Positions 24,901-35,690 of a stretch of DNA of 64,000 bases are shown here, one piece after another. This stretch comes from Branchiostoma floridae (Eukaryota; Chordata; Leptocardii; Amphioxiformes; Branchiostomatidae). A program made the translations under genes and the position numbers. The stretch is taken from NCBI RefSeq assembly GCF_000003815.2, contig NC_049985.1:10390206-10454205 (forward strand), read 5' to 3'. Position 1 is the first letter of the stretch. Each line of letters starts with the position of its first letter. The notes below the pieces were generated by a model that was not told the origin of the DNA, did no database searches, and was given only the letters and a program-made list of their open reading frames with translations.

Positions 24901-26932
24901 GATTGCGTAAATGGGGACCTCTTCTCAGATCTTTCTCCCTGTTACTCCATGCCAGCAACACCATATCCATAGTTCCAGTCAAGGCGCCCCAGTGTTTAGT
25001 AAGCAGGGAAGGGAAAGTGCATGTATTGGTAGTGTAAACTGTTCCATGGCTGTGAAGTTAAGGGCCAGGCCCAGGTGAACAAAGCAATGGCAACAGGTCA
25101 ATGGAAGGTGCCCCTATGTTGATCAGAAGGATCCAAGTAGCAGGGTCACTACAGGTCAGCAGCTGTGTTTATTGCTGGGGGGATGAGGGCCTTGCAGTAG
25201 GGTGGGAGTTGGTGTGTACCACCAAGCGACTTGAAGTTTATAGCAAGATCTGCATAGCCTGAGTGCCACTTCCATCCTCCGTAGTGGCTGACTTTAAAGT
25301 TTATACTTTTAAACTCTTCCTAGTGACTGCAGCTGCTGGCTCAATACTTTCTCTCAACACTAGCAAAATGAATGTTGAATGAAAAATGTATAAGCTTCCC
25401 TTACGCTCTTAAGTCTTTCTCCAACTAAGCATTTTCCTTGAACTTGAACATTTTGCATGTACCATCATAGCCTTAATCAAGACAGTATGTGTATATCATT
25501 TTTCTATGATAGAAACAATCTCTTGTAGCCAAACGTTTTGCAATTGTTCCACCCCCTGCTCTCAATTGGTTTCCTGGCCTGTCAACTGGGATTATCTGGC
25601 TTAGCAGGAAACATGAACTTCAACATGATCAGGTCTACCCTGCCCTTGTAGTTCCCTCCCTAATTACTCCGTCTTAGCGGTCCAATCCTGCAGTGTTTTC
25701 TCAGAATGCCCTGAGAGAATCTTACCTTTTCTTTTGTAATTTGGCAGGAAATAAATGACTTATTTCCCAGGTGGTGATGTACAATTAGACACAGCATCTC
25801 AATTTTTTCTGCTTTGTAAGAAAATTGGATAATAAGGGGGAGGGAAGCCAGTCTCATCATTCATATACCCAGTGGAAGTTGCACCACCATGGGTCATGTT
25901 ATTCCAGTTGTTAGGAATTAAGCAACCTTTCCAACCCAGGAAGTCATCTTAAAACCATCAAGGAAGACTTGCCAAGATGACAAACGATAAGAAAACAGAT
26001 TAAGACAGTCAGATAATGGGAAAGACAAAGAACAGTGTTTGGCAGAAAGCCACTCAGGTACTTGCAAAGTCTATCAGCCAGTCACTCACAAAGAAATGGA
26101 GGAGAACCCTGATCAAAACCATTCTTGTAGGAAACTTGCCAGAACGTAACTTCCTATTAAAACTGTTAAACTGTTATCACTTCCTAAGCTCCCTCTTAAG
26201 AGCATCACACATATTAGAATCACATCATAAGTTATGAAAGTAGATATTGAATGCAATGCTGATAATGTCCAGGAAGCTATTGTCTGAATGGTCCATGAAA
26301 TAACAGATGCATGTAACTTGTTTCTGGAATCTGTTAATCTGGACTAACAGGACTCTCCCTCCCCCTGCCCATTCCTATCTTCTCTTGGAGTTGTAAATCT
26401 GTAGAGAAGTTGTGGACTTTGCAAAGCCCTGTAATCTGTTATCTGTTCCCTTTTGCTTTGTTTAGTTTCACACAGGCTATGGCTCTGTTTCTATTTCAAC
26501 ATCTGCTCTGAATCGAGGAGTTTCATCCTCACCTTAATCCTGGTATTAATGTTGTCTTTGACACTTGGATAAATTTGATATTGTTTTCTAACAACACAGG
26601 AAGAGGTGGGATACACAGGAAGACAATTAGGACAATTGGCTTCCATGGGTTATGAAATTAGCATTGCAAATCATATTGCTCCATCATGTGCTTTACATTT
26701 AAGCCTTTTTTTTAGTGTTTCACTGTGTTGTGTTTCTTACTGGAAGGGTAACTGCATATTTTTTCAGGAACAGTTTGCGTCTTGTAAACCACAAATCCAT
26801 GCTACAGAAACAGCAAGGAAACTTCATTCCACTAGTTAGTTACTCTTTATCCTCTCTCAGATCTAAATTGTCATCATCCAGTTGTTCCCTAAGCAGCTTT
26901 TGGCTCTTCTGTTATCCTCCTCATCTGACTAT
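18906..26932. other. Unassigned, probable intron or intergenic DNA
   Basis: About 8 kb without a supported gene. Minor structure: a short GGTGA run at 20217-20233, a 20-base perfect hairpin GACCATCATCCGTGATGGTC at 24266-24285, and a CCAGCAGAAACAG / CTGTTTCCAGCTGG hairpin at 24619-24659. The 64-codon frame at 21372-21566 is acidic and protein-like but has no splice sites or known domain. Confidence 0.5.
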
Positions 26933-27106
26933 CTCGCTTTACACTAGGTTTTTCTGAGACGTCTTGGCCAAGACCGTCTCAAGACCGTCTCAGCCAAGAC
27001 GTCTCAGCCACAGTGTAAAGAGTGATTTGGGGTCTCAAGACCAGATTTCCTGCTGTGCGTCTTGAGACCACATCAGACGTCTCAGAAAAACCTAGTGTAA
27101 AGCGAG
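26933..27106. mobile_element. 174-bp MITE with perfect 32-bp terminal inverted repeats
   Basis: The left arm (26933-26964) begins CTCGCTTTACACTAGGTTTT and the right arm (27075-27106) is its exact reverse complement over 32 bp. The interior repeats variants of GAGACGTCT, AAGACCGTCTC and GTCTCAAGACC, so almost the whole element can fold. The terminal word recurs inside as CAGTGTAAAGAG at 27011-27022. Flanks (CTGACTAT left, TGTAAGGC right) show no obvious target duplication, so the superfamily is unassigned. The identity of the arms points to recent activity or to hairpin gene conversion. Confidence 0.88.
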
Positions 27107-27896
27107 TGTAAGGCAGGTTTTTACTGGCACTGGTTAGGTCTTTCATCAGATGGTGAATTGATAGCTTCAGAAAATGTTATCAGAGAACCTTACCTTATGT
27201 TAGTGTGCCGCTTCTATTCCACAAAAAAAGTGACATGTAGGTAAGGTCTACAACATAAAAGGTCCAAAGCTGTGAACAAGAAATTAAATGTTTGATGACA
27301 AAAGCTTTACTGTATTTGATGGGTTTACATGGCAATAACTGTGACATTTATTGGACAGCCGACAATGGACAAGATTATTGAAAAGTACCCAGAAAGCTTG
27401 TGAAATAACATTGTGAAGACCGGGTGGGATTGAGGGCACAGTTTCCGTGTTGTATGAGAAAACAGAGGAGACAAGAGTCAGTATTTTAGGGTCATTAAGG
27501 TGCCCTCTATGTTTTCTTCTGGTGGAGGCCAGACCAGCAGAGGTAGTGATGCACAGGTTCATGCCATCGGAAGTGTCACCAGTGAGTGATGAGTGAGAAT
27601 TTCCATTTCCCCCAACATCTTTTGTGTTCTCACAGTGATATCTTGTATGTGCTTTTTGATGTGTGATCTCTTTCAATCTCAACATACCCCATCAAGATTA
27701 GAACTTGTTAATAGTTACCCATTATGATTAACTTCATTGTTTGTTCCCCAAGCCCAATAAGTTGACAGTGGATAAGACTAAGAGGAATAACTAATGCTAA
27801 AGCTTTGCTCCAGGATTGTAATTATGTGCCTGCCTCTGGGAAAGGTACAGGAAATAAATGCTGGTGGTGGAAAATTTCATTTTCAGTCTGTAATTA
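27107..27896. other. Unassigned DNA between two transposons
   Basis: Includes a 133-codon minus-strand frame (27284-27685) with no recognised motif and no splice support. This length is within chance expectation for the window. Confidence 0.5.
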
Positions 27897-28616
27897 TGCC
27901 CACTTCAAACAGACAACACGTATATAGTCGTGCGACTGTTATTGACTATTCGTTGTGGGCAACGGTTGTCTTTAGACATGCGTTCAGAGTATTGCGGGAC
28001 ACCCGCGGCGCAGGATTCCACTGCGGTGCGTGCGTGCGTGACCCACAGTGACCTCTTGCTTACAAATTAAAAATGGCGGGAGAATTCTTCCTTTTCGTCA
28101 TGCAGCAGATAACTATTCTTTTGCTTGCAAACAAATATTGTCCCCAACAAAGAATGACACAGAGACGGGAAAATCTGGAACTAAACCCGGCGTTCGTGGC
28201 CGCCGGTGGTATTACAGATTACTACTAGTATCATGAAGGATGTAGCCACTGGTGGTGGGGCATTGCGCTGGAACAGGCAGTTTCTGATGACAAAAATACG
28301 TTTCCATTACTGACTGCATGTATATTTACGGAGAAAAATGCCCTTTCAAATAGAAAAAAACATGCTGCAGGCTTATTAGCATATGATCCAGTCCCGTCGC
28401 CGGCGACGATTTTTCTTTAGACATGTGAGGAATAGTCGCGGATCCCCCGCTGAAGGGTCGCGCGACTGGGTCCGAGGTGGTCGCACGATGATTCCATAAA
28501 AACCCTCGCACGACTATTTTGATCCTCTTTAGACAGCCTAAAATTATCGTCGCCGGCAACGTTGTTGACAACAACAGTCGCACGACTATGAAAGTGTTGT
28601 CTGTCTAAAGTCGGCC
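27897..28616. mobile_element. 720-bp CpG-rich non-autonomous transposon
   Basis: The left end reads TGCCCACTTCAAACAGACAA, and the right end read inward is GGCCGACTTTAGACAGACAA. Both continue through CAC and then TAGTCGTGCGACTGTT, giving inverted repeats of about 45 bp with mismatches. The word TTTAGACA recurs at 27971, 28416 and 28528 and inverted at 28602. GTCG(T/C)(G/A)CGAC-like palindromes recur at about 27927, 28459, 28508 and 28577. Flanking bases are TTA on the left and TAA on the right, so only a TA duplication is certain. The end signature is close to the elements at 5215 and 53284. It is much richer in CpG than the surrounding DNA. Internal frames (27794-28051, 28048-28236, 28326-28583) have no transposase features. 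Confidence 0.78.
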
Positions 28617-31600
28617 TAAGTCCCAACTGTAACATGATGAGTGGCAAGAGAGGAAATGATAATTGAAGGCTGGACCTTGCTGGGCGAAGGGTAGGACCAG
28701 GGGGTGTCTGGATGGAGAACACCTTTGTGCATCTTTAACCTGCTTTACCTGACACATCCCAGAAACTGTGCTCTGATAATTCGATAATGGGCTTTTGACA
28801 GCCTTGAGTATAGGTAGGAAGCAAGTGTATAAGTTCTAAGTGTTCTGCCTATTATCAGGTAATCAGAAGATTTATCTGAGTTCATCAGAAGGTTAATACA
28901 GTCTGAGCCCTTGTCTTACCAGGTGGGAGAGATCAAAAGGAAAGAAGAGATTATCGCTTTTGGTCAAAGGCTTGGTCACTTAGATGGAAAGAGGAGGATA
29001 GGATGACAGCAAATCTTAATAGCTTATCCTCATCCTATCAGATTGAGAAAGTTTCATCCTATTATGGAAGTTGTAGTCTTTGGTGCTAACATTTTTTGGT
29101 AAATTGTTGTCTTAGATCTTGGTAAATTGAGTGTCAGATTGATGTATGTCTTGAGTGTCTCTGAGGGTTGGAGAAGATCTCTTCTGGTCAAAGGATTATT
29201 CTATTTTAGAAGAAGACTAGCAAAGGATGAGAGTAGATCTTTTTCATTTTTAAATCCTGAAAATTGTATTACTGGTGGTTAGATAAGCTGTGGTAGATTG
29301 CAAAGATTTTTAGTGTCTATTTTAAGGAATAGCAACATGACTTTCATTCTGTGCAGGTGGGAGTTGTCAAGAGTAGTCAGGAGAAAGCATTGTTTGGTCT
29401 CAAATTTAACCTGGCAAATGAGTTCTCCATGATAAATGCGTTATCAACGATTTCCTATCTCTTGTTTATTGTTGATGAAGTATTGGTAACAGACCATGCT
29501 TGTAAACACAGGCAGCTTCAGTACATACACATTATTTTGCAGACGTTTCAAATCACTGCTACTGGCTGTACTGCCCACACATTGGAATTGGACATTAGAA
29601 ATTGGGTCACTGTGGCTGCTCTTAACATCCCCTCTCACCATCTCTGTCTTGATGGTCAGTTTCAGGTTCTGTTGAATGGTTGCAGTTAATTTAATGTGAT
29701 GAAAGATGGACACCTAGGCAGAGGTTTCCCAGCAGTGTAGTCCAAAGTCATTGTGAGACTTCCAGCTGCCATACATAATTCATGTAAAGTAAGTTTCCCC
29801 ATGAAGCTTAGCCTAAGGTATAACATTGCAGAGATTAGAGTGGCCACCCAAACAGTTATTGCACACTGAGAGTGAGTGTTTCCTCCATTTGCTGTTATCA
29901 TTGTGTTGTTAGGTTTTATGAGTGGGTACCCTGAAGCTAAAGGGCTGCTGGTAGCTTCCCTCAGAACAGTTTGCTTATTTCCAAACACTTTGGTGTTGCA
30001 GACAGTCCCTCATCCGAGATTCTCATCCTGAAAAACATCTTTCACACAATAGATCTTTGTGGTGTTTGGGTCTGTCATCACCTGAGCTGCTACCTGTGGG
30101 GACGGGGGAGGGAGCCCACCACCCAGACCAGCTCTTTATGATTTTCAGATGTTGGGTAGGAGATGTCCACTGGGTCAAGGGCAGAGGTGGGGTTTGGCAG
30201 GCAGGGTGGCGGATTATGGCTCTGTAAGTGGTGCAATTACCAGGCATAAAACAAAATCATAGTAACAATGACTCATTCATAAATCAGGTTGCAGAGTTTG
30301 AGACATCATCCCGTTTGTAAGATACTAGCAGTATTTGTCTGGCAAAAATTGATAAGCCTACTTCTGGAGCACAAGGTTGTGGGTGTGAGTCTTAGCTGAA
30401 CACTGTTGTCTTTTATTTGCATGTCAGCTATTCAGGGTTGCTAGCCTTAAGGAGGGACATAGCAAATACTCACTGACAGAATAATGTAGGTTTAGGAGTT
30501 TGTTAAGAAATAGCAACATCCTTTACTTACTTTAAGGTACCAATCAATGATCAATAATCAATGTTGATTGACGAATATTGATACCTCATGAAATGGTCTG
30601 TTGGTTATCGGTCCTGTTTCTAGACTTTGACTTCCTAGCTTAGACATTGGTGGTGAATGCAATCTGCATGGTACTGGTAGGAGTTGCAGTCCTTCTGAAG
30701 GGACATAAAACCATTGATCAGACTTGGGTCTTGTGTTCATGGAAGGCCACATCCTTAGCATAGCAAGGAGCCTAGCATACTTGGTAACACAAGCAGAGGT
30801 GCACACCCAGTATATGATGGCTCAAATTTTCATCAGTGTGCTGAAGGCTCTGTCCTCCCGCCATGACACCATATCATTGAACTGCCACAAATGCCAAGTC
30901 CAAGGGCATGATATATGGAGCCATGTCAGACAGTCAAGGGCACACTTCACCCCAAAGGAAGCACAATGGTCCTGCTGACAGTGAAAAGGGATTTCCATTT
31001 CATGGATGGATTAGCACACTTGAACTTGTCTATGATGTGAGATGGAACTTGGGAGTATAACCTTGTGCTTTCATGGAAACATTTGTGCCCGGGTTTAGTC
31101 AGTAATTTGTTAAGCCTCTGCACCCCTCAATGGTACTCCCCTGACCTGTCTCACCTGGGAAGTTTCCAGACAGCAGTACTGACTGTTTTTAAAATTAATG
31201 TCAGTAGCTTCTCTGTACTGTTGGTAACGTTCACTGTCCTTTCTTCTGTCCCAGCTGGAACTTGATGCTAAGGATGGACAAAATTTCAACCATTCTGTCC
31301 CCTTTCACTGACAAATCTCAAAACATTTTCATTGACATCTACCCCCTAAAGATGAGGCGAAATATGATTTTGGCGAGTTAATATGTGTCAGGGCAACTCC
31401 AATGAAACTAGGTAAGGATCTTTGCCCTGATGAAGTGAATTTAGTGCTGGAGAATGCCCTGCTGACATAAGAACATGTGGAAGAACACTGTCACCATCAC
31501 TGTTCTAACCATACCCAAATGCTCTGACGCTCTATCTCTGCTTCCTGAAGCCCTGCCAAGACAAACATACTTGATTCTGGGGACCCAAGTCCATGGGTCA

Positions 31601-33313
31601 TTTCAACAACATATCAGTCTGCACTAACTGATGGCTCACTCCATTCACTTGCAAGATAAACTTGGCACCCAGTGATTTCATCCAATTTTTGATAATATGG
31701 AGCCATAGAAACCTGTGGTCGTGCTCTCTAGGGAGCTGTTGTCTGATATGGTATGACTTGGCAGGGTGCTGGTGAACTTATTATGGTATCATTCTGCAAA
31801 ATGAAATCACATGTGAAGCCGAGGCTTACCCTGTCATAGGAATACGTGACCTCATCATATTTGGGTAATATTTGCAGCCACCCATCATGCGGCATTTCCA
31901 GCTGCATGGCCGGCCGTGCAAACTTGATGAGTTGTTACATGGATTTTTTTGGGTCATGAAATGGTAGAAAGGTGTGAAATAACCATAAACATTGTAAATA
32001 AGCTTGATAGATATTGAAGCATGTATAGCTTGGTTGGAATGAAACTGATTACATCCAAATATGGAAAATAAATTGGATAATCAACAAGAAAGAGTTGCAG
32101 TCACTGTTTTGGTAATGTGCGATAACTATCTTAAGTTGCTTATCTGACAAAGTGTTATGGGTTTGAAACGAATTACTGCTGCCATAAGGTAGTTTGAAAA
32201 AGATTGCCTTTTAGTTATTGGAGTTGGACAATAGCTTCAGTTGAAACAATAGACTCACATTCTCGTTTGGCGGTAGGGAAAAAAGATTAAGTTTACGAGT
32301 CCTGATGGAAATTGCAACTGGGGTGTTAAAGAGCAAAAGCTGAACTTGATCTTTTGTTGTGTCTGAAGTCCCCAGGACAGCCTTGTAAATGATTGTTAAC
32401 ATGCTAGTTTTACCCAATTTCTAAACATCTAAGCTTTGAAGGGTGCCTTGTGAGAGAGGAGATGTGGGGGAGAAACAGTGTGGGCTGAAACACCAAGTTC
32501 ACATCCATGGCTTGTTATAAGATTGTTAGGTCATCAGAGTACTTGAGTGACTGCCCTGTTAAACAAAGGCTGTTGGTAGGTCTGCAAACTGTCAAACAAC
32601 CGGTAGCACCTGTCTGGATAGCCTTTCTGCTTCCTTATAAGTCTGTACCTGCTTATAAACAGTGACTGTGAGTTGGTTTTATACATAGGTGGGCTTGCCT
32701 CTGTGATTATCAAATTGCGTTGTTCTAAGGCATAGATAGTTTTTAACTTTCTTGGATTCTGATTTAGCTTTTTGTACCAACTTCGCATTGATAATGGAGT
32801 TGGGTGCCAAGGAAAAGGATAAATGAAGGCCCATTTGATCCTTCTTCCAAACATGCTGCCATTGGGAACTATTTGACCGAGGTAATTTTGCACCCCAACC
32901 GCTGGTGTTCCTATAACCCAAGGACGTGCCAGACTTGTGCCAGGGTCAGCAACACCATAGCTCCCCTAATCCCAGCCAGAATCTGAGCCTGGCCTAAAAT
33001 GGACCCAATTGAGCTGAACTGGCTGCACTTGACTCTTGTTGTTGTCTCATATACCCTCTCCTGACACTCATCATGGGCACGTTTTGAAACCTACCTCGGA
33101 TGCCTGGATGATTTGAGAACCTGTACAGGTCATTCCACTTTGCACTTTACTCTTGTCACTATGCAAAGAGTGCCGCTTTCTATCTATTCTATCTTCACTC
33201 ACACAAACACACAAAGTTAGCAACCCAGCTTTTCAGTCTGAAGTTTGCTTCTCTTTATCTGAAAATTAATTCATGATCTTTTTGTAGATCCCAGCTTACC
33301 GCAACTATCCTTC
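28617..33313. other. Unassigned, probable intron or intergenic DNA
   Basis: No gene or clear repeat found. Open frames up to 119 codons (32534-32893 minus) lack domains. G-rich tracts occur near 30098-30112 (GGGGACGGGGGAGGGAG). Confidence 0.5.
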
Positions 33314-33388
33314 TAGCCTGGATACCAGACCCTAGCCCAATCTCAAATATATCTATTGTACAGACAAACATGTCTGGTATCCAGGCTA
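33314..33388. mobile_element. 75-bp hairpin element
   Basis: TAGCCTGGATACCAGAC (33314-33330) is matched perfectly by its reverse complement GTCTGGTATCCAGGCTA (33372-33388) around a 41-bp loop. A 17-bp perfect pair this close is far from chance. The form is that of a very small foldback element or of the joined ends of a larger deleted one. Confidence 0.7.
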
Positions 33389-35510
33389 CTGAAAAGCTTG
33401 TTGCAATGAGATAGGACAGGCGACTTGTAAAAGTCTATTGCTAATAGCTTCCATGCTGTTGTGGTGATAGGCACCCTGGGACAAATTTTGTTGTAATGAA
33501 CTTGTGACCCTAGTCTTGACCTGGAGGAAGCTGCTGGCACATTGACCTTGGTCAGTTTTGTTTTGTGTTATCAAAAACAGGTGGATTTCTGCTTGACTGC
33601 TATATTTGCCTTCTTCCTACTGCTAACCCCATTACTAGTACATATTTATTTCACCCCCATTAACTGCTTCAGCAAGGGGACATTTAAATTTATCCACCTG
33701 ACCAATGATGCCATACCTCATTTAACTTATAAGTTGAGTCAGTCCCTATAAACTTCTGATTTCTCTTTTTTGCTCCTTGATTATAGTGTTGTCCCTGTTG
33801 AGGTACTAATTTTTGGTGCTCTTTAAAGTTTTACTTTTAACAGCAGAGAAGAGGTTGAGCATTTGTTTCTAAAATGCATGAATTTTGCCAAAATATGTAC
33901 CTGTTGTACTGAAGGGTAGAAGACATTGAGTGGGAATTCCTTTTGAAAAGAAAACCCTCCTGGTATAGATGTTGATTGAGTGACAAGTTGTCCAAACACT
34001 GGCACTTGTTGATTGGTGTCACTGTTCACAGGAACATGATAATTGGGCAGTGGTCTGCTCCCTACCAATTAGAACTGAACATTGCATGTTGAATGATTGA
34101 CAGTTTTGGGTTGGACTCTCAGTGATCCTTGTTGTTTTTCTTATGCACTGTAATGAATGAATGTAACCTGAAAACTGGTTTGACACCAATCCTGAATTTG
34201 TCTTAGCTTAGGAAAAGTCCTAGAGCATGAATTTTATTGAAATTTATCTTCAGTGAATCTTAGAATTATATTTGACAGTTCTGTAAGTTGCAACTCACAC
34301 AGCAGTGACAGTTCATGATAGGGAACACAGAATATGTTAAAGGTATTGGTTGTAGTTTGACTTTTGAATTTCAGTACAAGTACTTGGTCACATTATAAAG
34401 ATGTAGATGGCAACTCAAATGTCTTGAATAACCTATCAAAGGCATTCCAGTGCTCATGACACAGGTAGTGGTGTTCAACTTTGTAGCTGTATTTTACAGG
34501 CAGCTGGAAATATAATCAGGTAGTGCAAAATCACTTCCAGCTTTTGATGTTTGTAAATTTATAACCTTCCTTGTTTTGCTGACAAAAACAGAGATAGATT
34601 CATATTTCAGACATTTACTAGAAAATGCTCTCGGAGAAAAAGCACTGAGTGAATCTGACACCTGAGCAAGCTCAGTTTACAAACCTACATGGGACTTTTG
34701 AGATGGAAGGCAGATTGGCAATTAAAATGTAAAGTAGATCTCTGCCCAGCATTGTGGAAGCACTCCTACATGTGTATTCTGTATACAAGGTTGTACTGAA
34801 CATTGTATATTGTAAATCATATTGATAACCTTTGTGAGGATGAGGGAGAGAACCTGTAATGGTGTAGGTGGGGGGTCAGGGGAGGGACAGGCATGCAAGG
34901 GAGGAAAACAGTAGTTCTGACACTAGAATTATAAGCAGGTGACTCTCAATGTTATTGATTATGAAGTTTGACTGGTGTTGACTAGCACTTGGACCTGAAG
35001 TTTTCCTTTGTTCGATTTAAAGTGACCGTGTGTTCAGAGAGTTTCTCTGGTATGGTCCACAATTTCAGAAGGCTATTCCATAGAGATTTACCATGGTGAA
35101 TTTTTTTGTCATCTAATCTTGTGTCAATCATACTCAGTGGACCCTGAGTATTGGATCTCATACATGTATGTGCCTGTTATGACTCAGGTTTGGTAAAATT
35201 CACATGGACATCTCTTGATCAGGTCCACATGCCTAAGGTGCAGCATTACAGGTTGATACCTGCCTGTCAATGTGTGGCCCTCCCCTTTGACAGTGTTTTC
35301 TATGGGAACTCACCCAAAGCACATCACTCAGGACTGACACCATCCATCAGTAGTGATGAGGCATGCTTTGGTCTCCTGGTTAGCAGTCCAACTCTAGGAC
35401 CATAAGGCCACTGCCTTGAATTGGGGCAGCCTAGTTGTAGGTTTTCTAAGAATCTAACCTTACTACTATCCACAATCATTGCTCAGTCTAGCCATTGGCC
35501 ATGTTAGTAA
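33389..35510. other. Unassigned, probable intron or intergenic DNA
   Basis: No gene recognised. A G-rich stretch at 34870-34886 (tracts of 6, 4 and 3 G) is a borderline quadruplex candidate. Confidence 0.5.
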
Positions 35511-35690
35511 TACAGTCAAAGCTGCCCAGAGAGACCACTCCAAGAGACTGACAAAATTTGGTCTATGTCAGTATGTGAACAGGTGGCATAGACAGGAAAC
35601 ATTCTGTACATTGTAAGGGACTACCAAAAAGTGTTGCATTGTCCAGGTAGTTATTGTGCACATTTTTTCTTTTGTACAGGTTTGACTGTA
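35511..35690. mobile_element. TACAGTCAAAC-family MITE, copy 2 (both ends kept)
   Basis: The left end is TACAGTCAAAGCTG and the right end, read inward, TACAGTCAAACCTG, matching at 13 of 14 positions. If the element proper begins at CAGTC, each end is flanked by TA, as in Tc1/mariner. The interior has GAGACCACTCCAAG near the left end but otherwise diverges from the copies at 2044, 57070 and 60069. It may be a sub-family or an internally replaced derivative. Confidence 0.75.
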
